From NCBI RefSeq assembly GCF_905475395.1, contig NC_058341.1, forward strand, positions 70,625,501 to 70,689,500: a stretch of DNA of 64,000 nt, written 5' to 3'. The notes under the pieces are model-generated. The model searched no databases. It was not told where the DNA came from and saw only the letters and a program-made list of their open reading frames with translations. Origin of the DNA: Chrysoperla carnea (Eukaryota; Arthropoda; Insecta; Neuroptera; Chrysopidae). Shown piece by piece: positions 1 through 11,339 of the stretch. The position numbers and the translations under genes are program-made. The stretch's first letter is position 1. Every line of letters starts with the position of its first letter.

Positions 1-119
1 TCAACTTTATAATTTAAAATGTTATTCGATCTCTTATCATCTAAATTAGCTATTAAAGAAACCCGAAGAACTAGGTCATGATGCCAGAATATGATGTCCT
101 CAATCCAACTCTGCCCCAT
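1..119. mobile_element. CAGGGTG-type foldback element, left remnant
   Basis: Matches the inner arm of the complete copy at 42143-42861 (CTAAATTAGCTATTAAAGAA, AACTCTGC). Its outer end resumes at 685-765 after HINE copy 1 (TTATTTTTTGATTGGTTAAC). The left edge of the window cuts the rest. Confidence 0.7.
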
Positions 120-684
120 TTTTACCATGTATATATGAAATATACATAGTATATTAAGTTTAGTCCCAAGTTTGTAACGCTTAAAAATAATGATGCTAGG
201 AAAAAAATTTTGTCATAGGTGTTCATAAAATCACCTAATTAGTCCATTTCCGGTTGTCCGTCCTTCCGTCCGTTCGTCCGTCCGTCCGTCTGTGGACACG
301 ATAACTCCAAAACGAAAAAAGATATCGAGCTGAAATTCTTACAGCGTACTCAGGACGTAAAAGTTCGTAAATGAGCATCATAGGTCAATTGGGTCTTGGG
401 TCCGTAGGACCCATCTTGTAAACCGTTAGAGATAGAACAAAAGTTTAAATGTAAAAAATGTTTCTTATCAAAAATTAAACAACTTTTGTTTGAAATATTT
501 TTTCGTAAACATCACTGTTTACCCGTGAGGGCGCAAATTAGGCGGAAATTTTATAATATGTACTATATTTGATTACCAGTTATGTATGTGTCACATGTTT
601 GTATGTGTAATGTGATAAAGAAATCAACAGAGACTATACATGGTATTTCAACAATTAACTCAGTCAATTGTTTGCTTTCACTTG
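120..684 (+). mobile_element. HINE-like element, copy 1
   Basis: Runs from ACCATGTATATATG to TTTCACTTG with all family landmarks: GTCC microsatellite, GGACCCATCTTGTAAACC, CATCACTGTTTACCCGTGAG, and the subterminal TATACATGGTATT before the 3' stem-loop AACAATT...AATTGTT. It interrupts a CAGGGTG-type foldback (1-119 and 685-765). Confidence 0.85.
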
Positions 685-770
685 TTTTTAAGTTATTTTT
701 TGATTGGTTAACTACAAAACGAGATAATTAGGTATTAGACTAAAGTGGCCCATTCTGTATATTTCATATA
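685..770. mobile_element. CAGGGTG-type foldback element, outer end after HINE insertion
   Basis: TTGATTGGTTAACTACAAAA followed by a degenerate terminus (GGCCCATTCTGTAT). Continuation of the element at 1-119. Confidence 0.65.
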
Positions 771-1494
771 CAGTGCTTTTTTAACTTGATATTTGGAAAA
801 AATGTTTGAAAGAAATTTGAAAACACACAATTTTATTTTTCAGACCAAAGTTCTCTCTTTTCTACAAAATAATGTAGGGTTCAATTTAAAAAGATGAAGT
901 TGACCATTCCTAAACCTAGAATCTATCCATCTAAAAATAAACATGCAATTGGAAATTATCAGGGCTTTCAAATGATCAAACTTTTGTTTGGAACAATTTT
1001 TAGTACTTTTTTTAAGTATTTTTGAAAATGTCAAATATAAGAAATAGCATAATTTACAAATAATAGCTAGCAGAGTAAAATTTTTTTATTAGGTATACAG
1101 GAAATAAAATCGATAAGAACGACACTTAATATATAGAAAAAAAATTGATGAGACACGTCTAAACTTTTTTTACGTCAGAAATTTAAAGAGGCCAGTTTAT
1201 TGACTATTTTTGTATAAAAAAAAAGCGTTGAATACGGTGGTGATAAAAAAAATTCTTGGGCTTTATTGTTAGAAATTATGATGTTTTTTGACTTTTCCAA
1301 AACTTTAGATTTTAACAAAATACGTCGTTTGGGTAATTTTATCTTTGACCGTTAAATTGTTATAAACAAAGGGTCAAAAATTAACAATTTCTTTCTGATT
1401 TTTTTTTTTTTTTTTTTGCTCAACGACCTTTTGTTGAGCAAAATATTTTATTTCGGTCAAAATATTATGTTTTGTTCATAGAATACACAGTCTT
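771..1494. other. No gene or element recognised
   Basis: AT-rich sequence with homopolymer runs. It contains a short hairpin TGCTCAACGAC...GTTGAGCA at about 1418-1441. The open frames are short and lack any family signature. Confidence 0.4.
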
Positions 1495-2010
1495 TATACC
1501 ATGTATATATAAAATATACATAGTATATTAAGTTTAGTCCCAAGTTTGTAACGCTTAAAAATATTGATGCTACCAACAAAATTTTGGTATAGGTGTTCAT
1601 TGAATCATCTAATTAGTTCATTTACGGTTGTCCTTCTGTCAACTCGATAACTCGAAAATGAAAAAGATATCAAGCTGAAATTTTTACAGCTCACTCAGGA
1701 CGAAAAAAGTGAGATCGAGTTCGTAAATGAGCAACATGGGTCAATTGGGTCTTGATATATCGGGTTAAAATAGAATAAAAGTTTAAATGTAAAATGTTCC
1801 TTATAAAAAAATAAACAACTTTTGAAAACATCACTGTTTACCCGTGAGAGCGCAAATTATACGCAAATTGTATAGGTACTATTTATTATAGGAGAATGTC
1901 AGTTATATATGTGTGACATGTTTGTATGTGTAATGTGTAATGTGAGTAATCAACACTGTCTATACATGGTATTTCAACAATTAACTCAGTCAATTGTTTG
2001 TTTTCACTTG
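1495..2010 (+). mobile_element. HINE-like element, copy 2
   Basis: TATACCATGTATATAT to TTTTCACTTG, flanked by T's. The GTCC repeat is reduced to a few units. Otherwise full length. Confidence 0.85.
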
Positions 2011-2110
2011 TTTTATATAAAATTAGTCAATAAACTAGTCTCTTTAAATTTCGAAGGGAAATGGCTTATTTTAACTTCAAAACACAACCAGCCCCTAAAA
2101 AAGTGCTAGA

Positions 2111-3065
2111 CAGTACCGGATCCATCCATATGGGCGTGATGGGCATGCCCATCACCTAAATAGACTTATGATTTAATAAAATTTAAAAAAAAGAACAATG
2201 AATCGCTTTAAATAGTTAGTCTATTGTTCCTAATTTCATACTAAAATCCCATCTGATAATTATTGGAGGGAACCAATAATCGAAAAAAAAATCCTAGCGG
2301 AATCGGTAGAAGTTTAATTTCGGAAATCAATTGACATACCCCCATATTCGATTCCGTTATCAATGAAACAAATGTTGGATATCGATAAACAAATACTTGA
2401 ATATCGATATCCAGACAGTGAAAAAAAGGGTTCAGATGTATTAATGATAGTGAATCAACTATTATAAATGAATACATACTCTGGATGAGCAAATGGAAAA
2501 CAGAATATGTGAAAATAATTCCGCCATACCAGAATCGCTCATCTCATTGAAGCATATGCGACCTATATTTACAGCGTAGGTACCGCAGACAGATCGTTTT
2601 CTACATTTTACGGGTAAAATCTTGGTTGCATGCCTTAATGGGACTGGAAAGATTATTCGGGCTTGCTTTCCTAAACATCTGGAAATCGATGATATTATCA
2701 ACGCTTTCGCGAAAAAAACAAAAGCTTGAATTTGTTATTTCCGTAAAGAACCTAAATAAAATTATTTAATGTAAAATGTATGTATACTAGCGTTTAATTT
2801 AATTTGAAGTTGTAAAAATTTCATCAAAATTGGTTCAGTATAGTTTAGAGTTTAAATGTGACACTGTGATCTATAAACAAACGCAGATTTACTTTTGTAA
2901 TTTTTGTGAGCGAACAAACTAACATTTTACAGGTTTATTAATTTACAAATACACTGTACAAAATCTTCAGGGCGTCATATATTTGGTAAACATCTCCTTA
3001 GGAATTAGAAAAGTTACTGTGCTGTGCCGTGCCCATCACCTTTTTGAGGGCTGGATCCGCGCTTG
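2111..3065. mobile_element. Degenerate hAT-like element with imperfect terminal inverted repeats
   Basis: The left end reads CAGTACCGGATCCATCC, then GGGCATGCCCATCACC. The reverse complement of the right end reads CAAGCGCGGATCCAGCCC, then GGTGATGGGCA. These imperfect ends (about 40-45 bp) bracket the hAT transposase remnant. No clean 8-bp target duplication was seen, so the exact borders are uncertain. Confidence 0.5.
2420..2735 (+). pseudogene. hAT transposase C-terminal remnant (frameshifted)
   Basis: In one + frame the region reads TADRSFSTF (about 2583-2610), a good match to the hAT core TATAERSFS. In a shifted frame it then gives LMGLERLFGLAFLNI (about 2636-2680), the usual dimerisation-region sequence, and in a third HLEIDDIINAFAKKTKA with a TGA. 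Order and spacing are those of the C-terminal dimerisation domain of hAT transposases, but at least two frameshifts break it. It lies inside a region bounded by inverted sequences (2111-3065) and is a dead copy. Confidence 0.65.
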
Positions 3066-3594
3066 TGGTTTAATATTGCCACAACCACTGGGGTGGTTTG
3101 ATCTTAACTTTATAATCCAATATCCAATACTTTAATAGTATGAAACACTGAGGGTGCAATAGGCCAAAACATTGAACGTTGCTTCAAATCAGATATTTGT
3201 GTTTCTTTGATATGTTGTTTGTAATGCAAAGGGAATGTTAAATCCAAGTTTTAGACCTCGGCAGCCGACCGGGTCATACCGAAAAATAAAAAAAAACTCG
3301 AAAATTTGCAACTCACTTCAGTTTTTGTCGATTTTGACCTAGAAGAACTGCAACCATTTGAGATTAAGTCGCTTTTTATAGGACCGATAGTTTTGGAGAT
3401 ACAGCTTTTCAAAGTTTGTCTATTTTTTCAAGTTATGGTTTTTCAAAAAATTTCATCAAACCCTTAGAGATAGAAAAAAAAGCTTAAATGTAAAAAGTGT
3501 TCCTTATAAAAAAATAAACAACTTTTGTTTAAAACATATTTCGTAAACATCACTGTTTAGCTACTCGCGAAGGCGCAAGTTAGAACAAAATATA

Positions 3595-4314
3595 TAGTGT
3601 GTCCCCGGATAGAGGTAACTATACTTGTAAATTTCCTTATTTTGCATTTTAAGAAAAAAGTCATTCTTCCTAAGAAGTTTTGCTTATTCTGAAACCTATG
3701 TAGGTATATTTAAAACTTCTTAATAATGTACAGGGTAGCCAAGAATTTGGAATCACTATTTTTGGTAAACTACCCTTCTTTTTTATAAGTTGGCGAAATG
3801 TGACTAAGAAAAATTACTCGCAATAAAAATTATGACTCTATACAAAATATCAAGTAGATACGTGTACTTTAATTATAGCATCATATTTGATTTGAACAAA
3901 AGCTCTAAAACGTAAGAAAGAAAATAATAGTAAATCAATTAACATGTACTATCCGAGAGTGTATTTTTTTGTGGACTAGTTTAGAAAATTAAAAAGAAAA
4001 TTTATTTTCTCGGATAAACATTCACTAAGAATGGAATTGTCAAAGTTAGGAAAATCTTCTTGATATTTTGTACAGAGTCATAATTGTTAATTTCAAGTAA
4101 CATTTTGTCAACTTTTAAAACGAAGGGTAGTTTACCCAAAAAAAAAAAATAGTGATACCAAATTTTTGGCTACCCTGTACATTATTATGAAGTTTTAAAT
4201 ATTCCTACATACTTTTCAGAATAAGCAAAACTTCTTATAAAGAATGACTTTTTTTCTTAAAATGCAAAATAAGAAAATTTACAAGTATAGTTACCTCTAT
4301 CCGGGGTCACACTG
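3595..4314. mobile_element. MITE with ~165-bp TIRs and TA duplication
   Basis: Ends read AGTGTGTCCCCGGATAGAGG and, in inverted orientation, CAGTGTGACCCCGGATAGAG; the arms continue for about 165 bp through GGTAACTATACTTG and GTACAGGGTAGCCA. TA lies on both sides (3593-3594 and 4315-4316), as expected for Tc1/mariner-type mobilisation. No transposase inside. Confidence 0.8.
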
Positions 4315-4448
4315 TATAAAGGGTTTCTTAGAAAATTATTAGTATATTAAACAAAAACAAACAATTGACTGAGTTAATTGTTGAAATAACCTGTATATGA
4401 AAGTGTTTAATGTCCGTGCTTGTATTATTTTTTTTATAAATTAGAAGA

Positions 4449-4687
4449 TCCCTGGTGGAAAAAATATTTGAAGAAAGAATCTTAATAAGTCTTAGAAAAC
4501 TCTAAAAAAGTCTTACGGAGTCTGAATAACTCTAAATTGCTCAACGTTTTTGGACTAGCCTGAATAACTCTGAATCAGACTAGTCCAAAAACGTTGAGAA
4601 ATTCAAAGTTCCGAAGACTTTTTCAGAGTTTCTAAGATTTTTTCAGAGTTTTCTGAGACTTATTAAGACTTCAAATATGACCAGGGA
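4449..4687. mobile_element. Palindromic CCCTGGTGGAAAAA element
   Basis: Starts CCCTGGTGGAAAAAATATTT and ends CAAATATGACCAGGG. Almost the whole element pairs with itself around GACTAG...CTAGTC. Two more copies lie at 8316-9139 (interrupted) and 28214-28407. Confidence 0.8.
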
Positions 4688-5085
4688 ATTTAAAAAAAAA
4701 AAAAAAAAAAAAATTTATTTGGTTTTCGAAAATTTTCCACAGTAATTTCTAGAATATTTTTCCTTTTTCCAAAATGTTTCACAAGATCACTATTTGAAGC
4801 AACCTGCAAATTTTCAACTAGGTCTCAAATTGATGTAAAGAATTAACCTTCTTTAAAAATGAATACCATAATTTTTTATGAAAAACCAGTCCTTCCAGGT
4901 CAAAATCCATAAAAACTGAAATAAGGTAAAAATTTCGAGGTTTTTTTTATTTTTCGGTATAACCCGAGTATACTTCGGTATACTGCCGAGGTCGAAAACT
5001 TAGATTTAACATTGCCTTTACATTGCAAACCAAATATCAAAAAACAAAATAAATAAAATACCCAATTTGATGCAGCGTTGAATTA

Positions 5086-5539
5086 TACAAGTGCAATTTG
5101 CATTTGTTCATTTTTAGATATTTAAAATCCACTTTTCCTCTTACCATAAAATTGATTAGAAGCCATATTAAACAAATCAAATGCAATTTTGTATTCAACA
5201 TTTTTATATAATTCACAAATATGATTAGAAATTAACATTAGACTAATTTATCTTTTAAATAAGTAAATTAACTAAATATACCAAATTTTTAATCTGATGC
5301 CCTACCATGAAAGGCCATATTATCAATTTTTTTTTACGTTTTGTAAACTTTTAGTCATCTACTAGCCGTTAACCGTCTGTCTCGGTGGACAATTCCAACT
5401 TTATACAAAAATATCACCACTCAAAATTACTCGTATGTCTGAAAAATCGTGAGTGGTTTCATTTCAGAGTAACTTACAACTTTTTCATTTACGAAAACTT
5501 TGGGAATATGGGTAATATTTTGGAAGCCGAAATTTTATA
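5086..5539. other. No gene or element recognised
   Basis: AT-rich, no open frame of note. The GTCATCTACTAGCCGTTAAC segment is unassigned. Confidence 0.4.
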
Positions 5540-5745
5540 TCAGAAATATTGATGATACGAGCAAAATTTTGGTATAGGTGTTCATAAAATCACCTAGTTA
5601 GTCCATTTCGGTTTGTCCGTCCGTCCATCTGTCAGCAAGATAACTCAAAAACAAGAAGAGATATTAAGCTGAAATTAAAGCGTGTCCACGGGGTAAAAAG
5701 TGAGTTTGCCTTCGAAAATGAGCAACATAGCTCAATTGAATCTTG
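5540..5745 (+). mobile_element. HINE-like fragment
   Basis: Internal piece only: GGTGTTCATAAAATCACCTA, GTCCGTCCGTCC, AGATAACTCAAAAACAAG and GAGCAACATAG. No ends present. Confidence 0.7.
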
Positions 5746-6059
5746 GTACTCTGAACATTTTAGTACTCTGAAAAACGTGATAGAATCTTATCTAAGAGCG
5801 AGAGGGTAATTCGAGAAATATTATGTACCTACGCTTACAAGGCGATAGAGAGAGTGCCCAAAAATTGCCAAAAACATCCTTACGATATTAATGAATGGTT
5901 CCTAAAATATTACCTAAACACAAGATTGCTGAAGTCGGTCAGAAGGACTTCAAACAGACGCACCAACAATTATTTATTATATAAAGATACATAAATAAAT
6001 GATTATCCCGATCACAATATAGTTACAATACTTAAAAAAATATGATAGGTATCTAATAG

Positions 6060-7940
6060 ACCACAAGCCCATGCTTGTGGTTTTGCGGGATAGTTTTCCA
6101 GGAGTTTTGAAAATGAGTGATTTTATAGATGTTGAGGTGCTTTTTTCGAATTTCCACTTTGCTACCTCGAAAGGCAATTTTTGGACGATATTTACTTTCC
6201 GAGTTATTTTACGAAGAAAAATCTAAATATAAAATTAAACTAAAAGAAATTTCCTACAATTAATGTCCATCCATTTTTTTAATAAATTAAAAAGTTTCGG
6301 CGTACGAGCGCCGCAAAGTGTCACCTCCCCTTCTAGAGGGTAGAAAAATACATGTTGAAAATATGGGAATCGATAGAGTGATGAAATCTAAGCAAAAAGT
6401 GTCATTTAAGTATATTTCGAAAAGTCAATACTTTCCGAGTTATTGACGATTTAAATTCGGAGTACCATTTTTTAATATTTTATTCAGCACAAGAACTATT
6501 AAATTTACCACGGGAACTAAAATTTAAGCTTGCCAGGTTCCAATTTACTTTATTAACGTACTGACAATATGCTCAAAAAATTCTAGCAGTTTCGAACATA
6601 TATTTTTTGAAATATTGGAATATAACTACCAAAAAAAAAACAAAAAAAAACAAAAAAACAAATGTCTTTATCGTTAAATAACTCGAAAAATAAATAAAGT
6701 TGCAAAAAAAATTTGGGAAATAAAATATTCTGCGGAAAAAGAACTAAATTTTTCTAAACGTTTTTTATAACTTTATTATTTTTCGAGTTATTTAACGATA
6801 AAGATAATTTTTTCGCAGTTTTCTTAATTTTTTTTTTTTTTTTTTTGCATTTTAATTTCAATATTTTTAAAACTCTGTATCCGAAACTATTAAAACTTTT
6901 TGAGCATGTTGTCAGTACCTAAATAAAGTAAATTGGAAAGCAGCAAGGATTAATTTTAGTTCCCGTGGTAAATTAATCATTTTTTGTGCTGGGTAAAACA
7001 TAAAAAAAGGTACGATAAACCATCTTTTCATTAAAATTCCGTTAATTTTCGTGCAAATGACTTGAAACTTTGTTCATTTCCAAAGTTTTTTTATACTGCT
7101 TTTAAGTGTATGATATACTTTTTCCAAAAAACGTCATATTTTTCAGTTATTTTACGTTAAATACTCGAATCAAAATATATAATTTTTCACTTAACGATGT
7201 TCCAGCATGGTATTTGCAGTTTCTATGTTAAAGCAATGGTACAATTTTTTTTTCGACAGAATTTAACGAAAAATTAAATTTAAGAATTTAATAATGCTTA
7301 CTATTAATTCCCAAAGTTTCAGAAATTTTGACCGTTTAAAATGGGAAATAATTATGCCAACGTCCCAATTTCGATCAATTTACGTCAAAATTAATATCTC
7401 GAAAGTGAAAATTAATTTCTAAATTTTTTTTTTAGAATTTTATTGTATAAACATTTTTTTCTACTTTTTCTTCAATATATAATAATATCATAAAAAATAG
7501 TTAGAGAGACCGGACATTTTACATGCTTTAAATGGGACATGACCCTCAAAATCGCGAACTTTGTCTTTAAATATCTCGCGATCTAAACGGTCAAAAATTA
7601 TGAAATTTTAGGAATTCATAAATAAAGCTATTATAAACACGAGAAAAAAAATTCGGCCAAATCTGTCGAAAAGTGATTTCATGCTGGTACTACCTTAATC
7701 TAATCTATAAACTGTAGGAAATTTTCGTATATGTTTAATTTTTTCGTATATATTTTCTCGTAAAATGATTCAAAAAGGAGATATTGTCAAAAAACTGCTT
7801 TTCGACGCCATTTGCCCAATATAGCGGCGCAAGCGTCAAGCATACAACGTAGCAAAGTGAAAATTCGAAAAGAGCACCTCAAAATCTATAAAATCGCGCG
7901 CATTTTCAAAATTCGTAGAAAACTTTCCAGATGACTATAC
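6060..7940. mobile_element. Very large foldback element (GGAACTAAAATTAA type), copy 1
   Basis: Outer arms share TTTTGAAAATGAGTGATTTT/TCTATAAAATCGCGCGCATT and GCGCCGCAAAGTG-type sequence. Inner arms share ACGGGAACTAAAAT / TTTTAGTTCCCGT, TTTATCGTTAAATAACTCG and AACTTTATTATTTTTCGAG. Total about 1.9 kb; no coding capacity. Confidence 0.75.
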
Positions 7941-8315
7941 TACGTCTTATTCGCTTGCTTCGATGAAATTTTGACTAAACCAAAAGGAGTGCTTGAACCC
8001 TCTTCCCTTACTCCTTAGACACAAAAAAGGTTTTGGTGTGCCTTCGATCTGCGATATTAGATCTCGCAATAGGTCCTAAGGTTTAATCCACTAGATGGGA
8101 GTCAAGCATAGTCAATCTCATATTTCGAAAGCCAATATATATACGAACCACTAAAGGTATACGGTATAAATATATACGATATCTATACATTTGATGCTTA
8201 CACCCATAAAGAGAGAACAAGGCAGTCTACGGATTGATTTCGACCTATCTTGGACCTGGTCTCAGAGCTCGCCACGTTCCAAAAATTATATTGATACTCA
8301 GATTTCCATCCCTAC
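7941..8315. other. No gene or element recognised
   Basis: A region of more even base composition than its surroundings (8000-8300), with no recognisable protein. The 69-codon frame at 8191-8400 runs into the palindromic element and is not supported. Confidence 0.35.
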
Positions 8316-9139
8316 CCTGGTGGAAAAAATATTTGAAGAAAGAATAAGAAATTCTGAAAAAGTCTTAGGAACTTTGAATTTCTCAACGTTTTCGGACTAG
8401 TCTAATTCAGAGTTATTCAGAGTTCTTAATACTTTTTTAAAGTTTCTAAGACTTTTTCAGAGTTTCCTAAGACTTATTAAGACTTATTCTTTTTATACCA
8501 TGCATATATGAAATATACATAGTATATTAAGTTTAGTCCCAAGTTTGTAACGCTTAAAAATAATGATGCTAGGAAAAAAATTTTGTCATAGCTGTTCATA
8601 AAATCACCTAATTAGTCCATTTCCGGCTGTCCGTCCGTCCGTCCGTCCGTCTGTGGACACGATAACTCAAAAACGAAAAAAGATATCGAGCTGATATATG
8701 AAACGAAAAAAGATTACAGCGTACTCAGGACGTAAAAAGTGAGGTCAAGTTCGTAAATGAGCATCATAGGCCAATTGGGTCTTGGGTCCGTAGGACCCAT
8801 CTTGTAAACCGTTAGAGATAGAACAAAAGTTTAAATGTAAAAAATGTTTCTTATAAAAAAATAAAAAACTTTTGTTTGAAACATTTTTTTGTAAACATCA
8901 CTGTTTACTCACGAGGGCGTTAATTAGGTGCAAATTTTATCGTATGTATTAATATAGGTATATATCTTTTGTTATTTACGTGACGTCATAAAAACAAACG
9001 ATTGCGCATCAACACTGTCTATACATTTTTGTATGTGCTATGTGATAAAGAAATCAACACTGACTATGCATGGTATTTCAACAATTAACTCAGTCAATTG
9101 TTTCTTTTCACTTGTTTCAAATATTTTTTCCACCAGGGT
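8316..9139. mobile_element. Palindromic CCCTGGTGGAAAAA element, split by HINE copy 3
   Basis: First part 8316-8493 and remainder 9115-9139 (ATTTTTTCCACCAGGG). Joined, they equal the complete copies elsewhere. Confidence 0.85.
8494..9114 (+). mobile_element. HINE-like element, copy 3 (inside a palindromic element)
   Basis: TATACCATGCATATATG to TTTTCACTTG. It carries the longer 3' region with TGACGTCA at 8981-8988. It interrupts a CCCTGGTGGAAAAA palindrome whose remaining end resumes at 9115 (TTTCAAATATTTTTTCCACC), so a TTT duplication or insertion between T's is visible. Confidence 0.9.
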
Positions 9140-9453
9140 AAAGCAGCATATATAAGTTAATTGTGGCGACTGTAACGTCTCAGATGACATTTTTCATTTA
9201 TGTCATGGAACTCCAACCGAAAGTTTTACCGTACAACATGCGCCGTCGATCGACTTTCAAATGTTTTTAGTTTTTATCAACTGTGCTAAATTGTTGAAAA
9301 ATTAAAAAATAATTATTAATTAAAATCAATGGCTTAAAACAATCCAAATAATTCAAATATCAATCGAAACATCGAACCATTGGTTAATCAATTTAACAAT
9401 ATTTTGAGGAATAATCATAATCAGTAGAACTTTATTGTAAAATTAAAATATAA
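9140..9453. other. Unassigned spacer between inverted HINE copies
   Basis: Contains GTAACGTCTCAGATGACATT and a CGCCGTCGATCGAC segment. No open frame or repeat match recognised. Confidence 0.35.
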
Positions 9454-10105
9454 CAAGTGAAAACAAACAATTGACTGAGTTAATTGTTGAAATACCATGT
9501 ATAGGCAGTGTTGATAACTCTGTCACATTTCACATACATACATATCTGACATATTTAACTGATATTCTCATATAATGCGCAAGTGTTGATGCGCAATAGT
9601 TTGTTTTTTTTGACGTCACGTAAATAACAAAAGATATTCACTTTGATATTCCTATATTAATACATACTATAAAATTTGTACCTAATTAACGCCCTCGTGG
9701 GTAAACAGTGATGTTCACAAAAAAATGTTTCAAACAAAAGTTGTTTATTTTTTTGTAAGGAACATTTTTTACATTTAAACTTTTATTCTATCTCTAACGG
9801 TTTACAAGATGGGTACTACGGACCCATGACCCAATTGACCCATGTTGCTCATTTACGAACTTGACCTCACTTTTTACGTCCTAAGCACGCTGTAAAAATT
9901 TCAGCTTGATATCTCTTTTCGTTTTTGAGTAATCGTGACCACAGACGGACGGGCGGACGGACGGACGGACAACCGGAAATGGATTAATTAGGTGATTTTA
10001 TGAACACCTATACCAATTTTTTTTTTGTAGCATCAATATTTTTAGGCGTTACAAACTTGGGACTAAACTTATAATACTATGTATATTTCATATATACATG
10101 GTATA
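9454..10105 (-). mobile_element. HINE-like element, copy 4
   Basis: Reverse orientation, CAAGTGAAAAC to CATGGTATA, flanked by A's. It carries the long 3' region with TGACGTCA (9612-9619) and several GGAC microsatellite units. It faces copy 3 as an inverted pair 340 bp apart. Confidence 0.9.
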
Positions 10106-10121
10106 AAAATCAAGCCTAACA

Positions 10122-11055
10122 CTATTGGTATGTGTCACCGGACATGGTGCGCTGACTGGTGGTCACATTATAAACTAGCGCTAGGGTGACAGCTGGTAGT
10201 TAGCCATACATAAGAATAAGGCAAATTTTTATGCTATCAAATTTTGTTTATTTATAATTCGTCTATTAATAATAAAAAGAATGTACATCAGTGAAAATTA
10301 ACACTTAACTATGGCCTCTGATTTATTAAATAATTGTGGAGCTAGATTTTCCCCAAAATAACAAAAAGTAGAAGAAAATACTGCTGTGTTAAAAATATTT
10401 ATGCCATACACTTGTGCTGATAACGTAGATTCTAAATCCTTGGAAAAGATTAATTCTTTAATTTCCTTCCGTACATCATCCGAAAACTCTTTCTCATTCT
10501 TCTTGATCTGATAGCATTTATGATGAGACAATGGATTGGCATCGTACTGTTCTAAACAAGCTTTTTGCGGAGCATTCCAAAAACATTTGTTGTCTGTACA
10601 TGATGAAATCTTCATGTGTGATATATCATGACTATAAATGAAAAATATAATTTGATAAGATATGCAAGTAAATTTTAAATTACAATTTCTTTTATTAGCT
10701 AAAAAAATTTATGCAAAGAATACACACTCTTTAAATCAGCAGACAAAGATTTTTTAATTTTTTCAAAATACAAAAATAATCTGCAATTTTACGAATATAT
10801 TTTTTACGATTTATATATGTATTTTATAATATTTCATTATTTTATTATTTTCTCTCCTTCTACAAAATTACGAGACTTAGGAGTAGCCTCAATAAAGTCA
10901 AGAACTTGGTTTAATGATAAAAACATTTCAATTATTTGCGATTATATAAATAAAAACTACGTAACTCTAGGTAATTAAATCACAGCTGTCACCCTAGCAG
11001 TAGTTATACTTTTTAACCACCAGAGCGCGTAGCGCCAAGTGACACTTACCAATAG
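10122..11055. mobile_element. TIR DNA transposon (~930 bp) carrying an exon-like ORF
   Basis: The left end CTATTGGTATGTGTCAC...GCTAGGGTGACAGCTG (10122 to about 10200) is matched in inverted orientation by the right end (about 10980-11055), whose reverse complement starts CTATTGGTAAGTGTCAC and also reaches GCTAGGGTGACAGCTG. Arms are about 75 bp. No target duplication was seen. The interior holds the - strand ORF at 10298-10631. Confidence 0.7.
10298..10631 (-). CDS. Exon-like ORF inside a TIR element, unknown protein
   Basis: The ORF begins HDISHMKISSCTDNKC if read from a good acceptor (ATTTATAG at about 10639-10632), continues with FWNAPQKAC and ends in KSEAIVKC and a stop at 10298. It has a CxxxxC then C...HHxC spacing that could bind a metal, followed by a charged helical region. 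Cys-rich CxxxxCxW motifs occur in some YqaJ/SWIM-type and transposon proteins, but I cannot assign a family. Because it sits between clear 70-80 bp inverted repeats, it is probably the last exon of a transposon gene or a captured exon. Confidence 0.4.
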
Positions 11056-11331
11056 AAAAAGATTAAAAAATCGAGAAATTATTAACATCGTTACATTTTT
11101 AATTAGCGAAGATTGACATATTTTATAATTTTTGTATTTCGAAGAAATTATGAAGTTATAATTTATTGCAATACATTTATTGTTATTCATAATAAATATA
11201 TTTATTATAAATATTTCCTCAAGAAGTAAATAAAAAGAATATTTAAATTTAAATTTATTGGGCGGTTTATCTTATTAGTTTGCGGTTTATCCGTAAGATC
11301 GCGCAATTTCCTTTGGAATATTTCTGGCAAC
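11056..11331. other. No gene recognised
   Basis: AT-rich sequence between the two TIR elements. The 71-codon - strand frame at 10975-11190 spans the right TIR of the preceding element and looks spurious. Confidence 0.35.
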
Positions 11332-11339
11332 CCTGCCAT

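Larger units (their letters stand above)
3165..5085. mobile_element. Large foldback element (CCTCGGCAG type) with nested insertions
   Basis: Left arm (GGGAATGTTAAATCCAAG, GACCTCGGCAG, CATACCGAAAAATAAA) is matched in inverted orientation by the right arm (about 4920-5085: ATTTTTCGGTATAAC, CTGCCGAGGTC, CTTAGATTTAACATT). The interior holds a HINE fragment (about 3460-3590), a TA-flanked MITE (3595-4314) and a palindromic element (4449-4687). Confidence 0.75.

Noticed and set aside
240-300. GTCC tandem units, considered as a CRISPR-like or independent microsatellite locus
   Set aside because: The units are 4 bp and occur at the same place in each HINE copy; part of the element.
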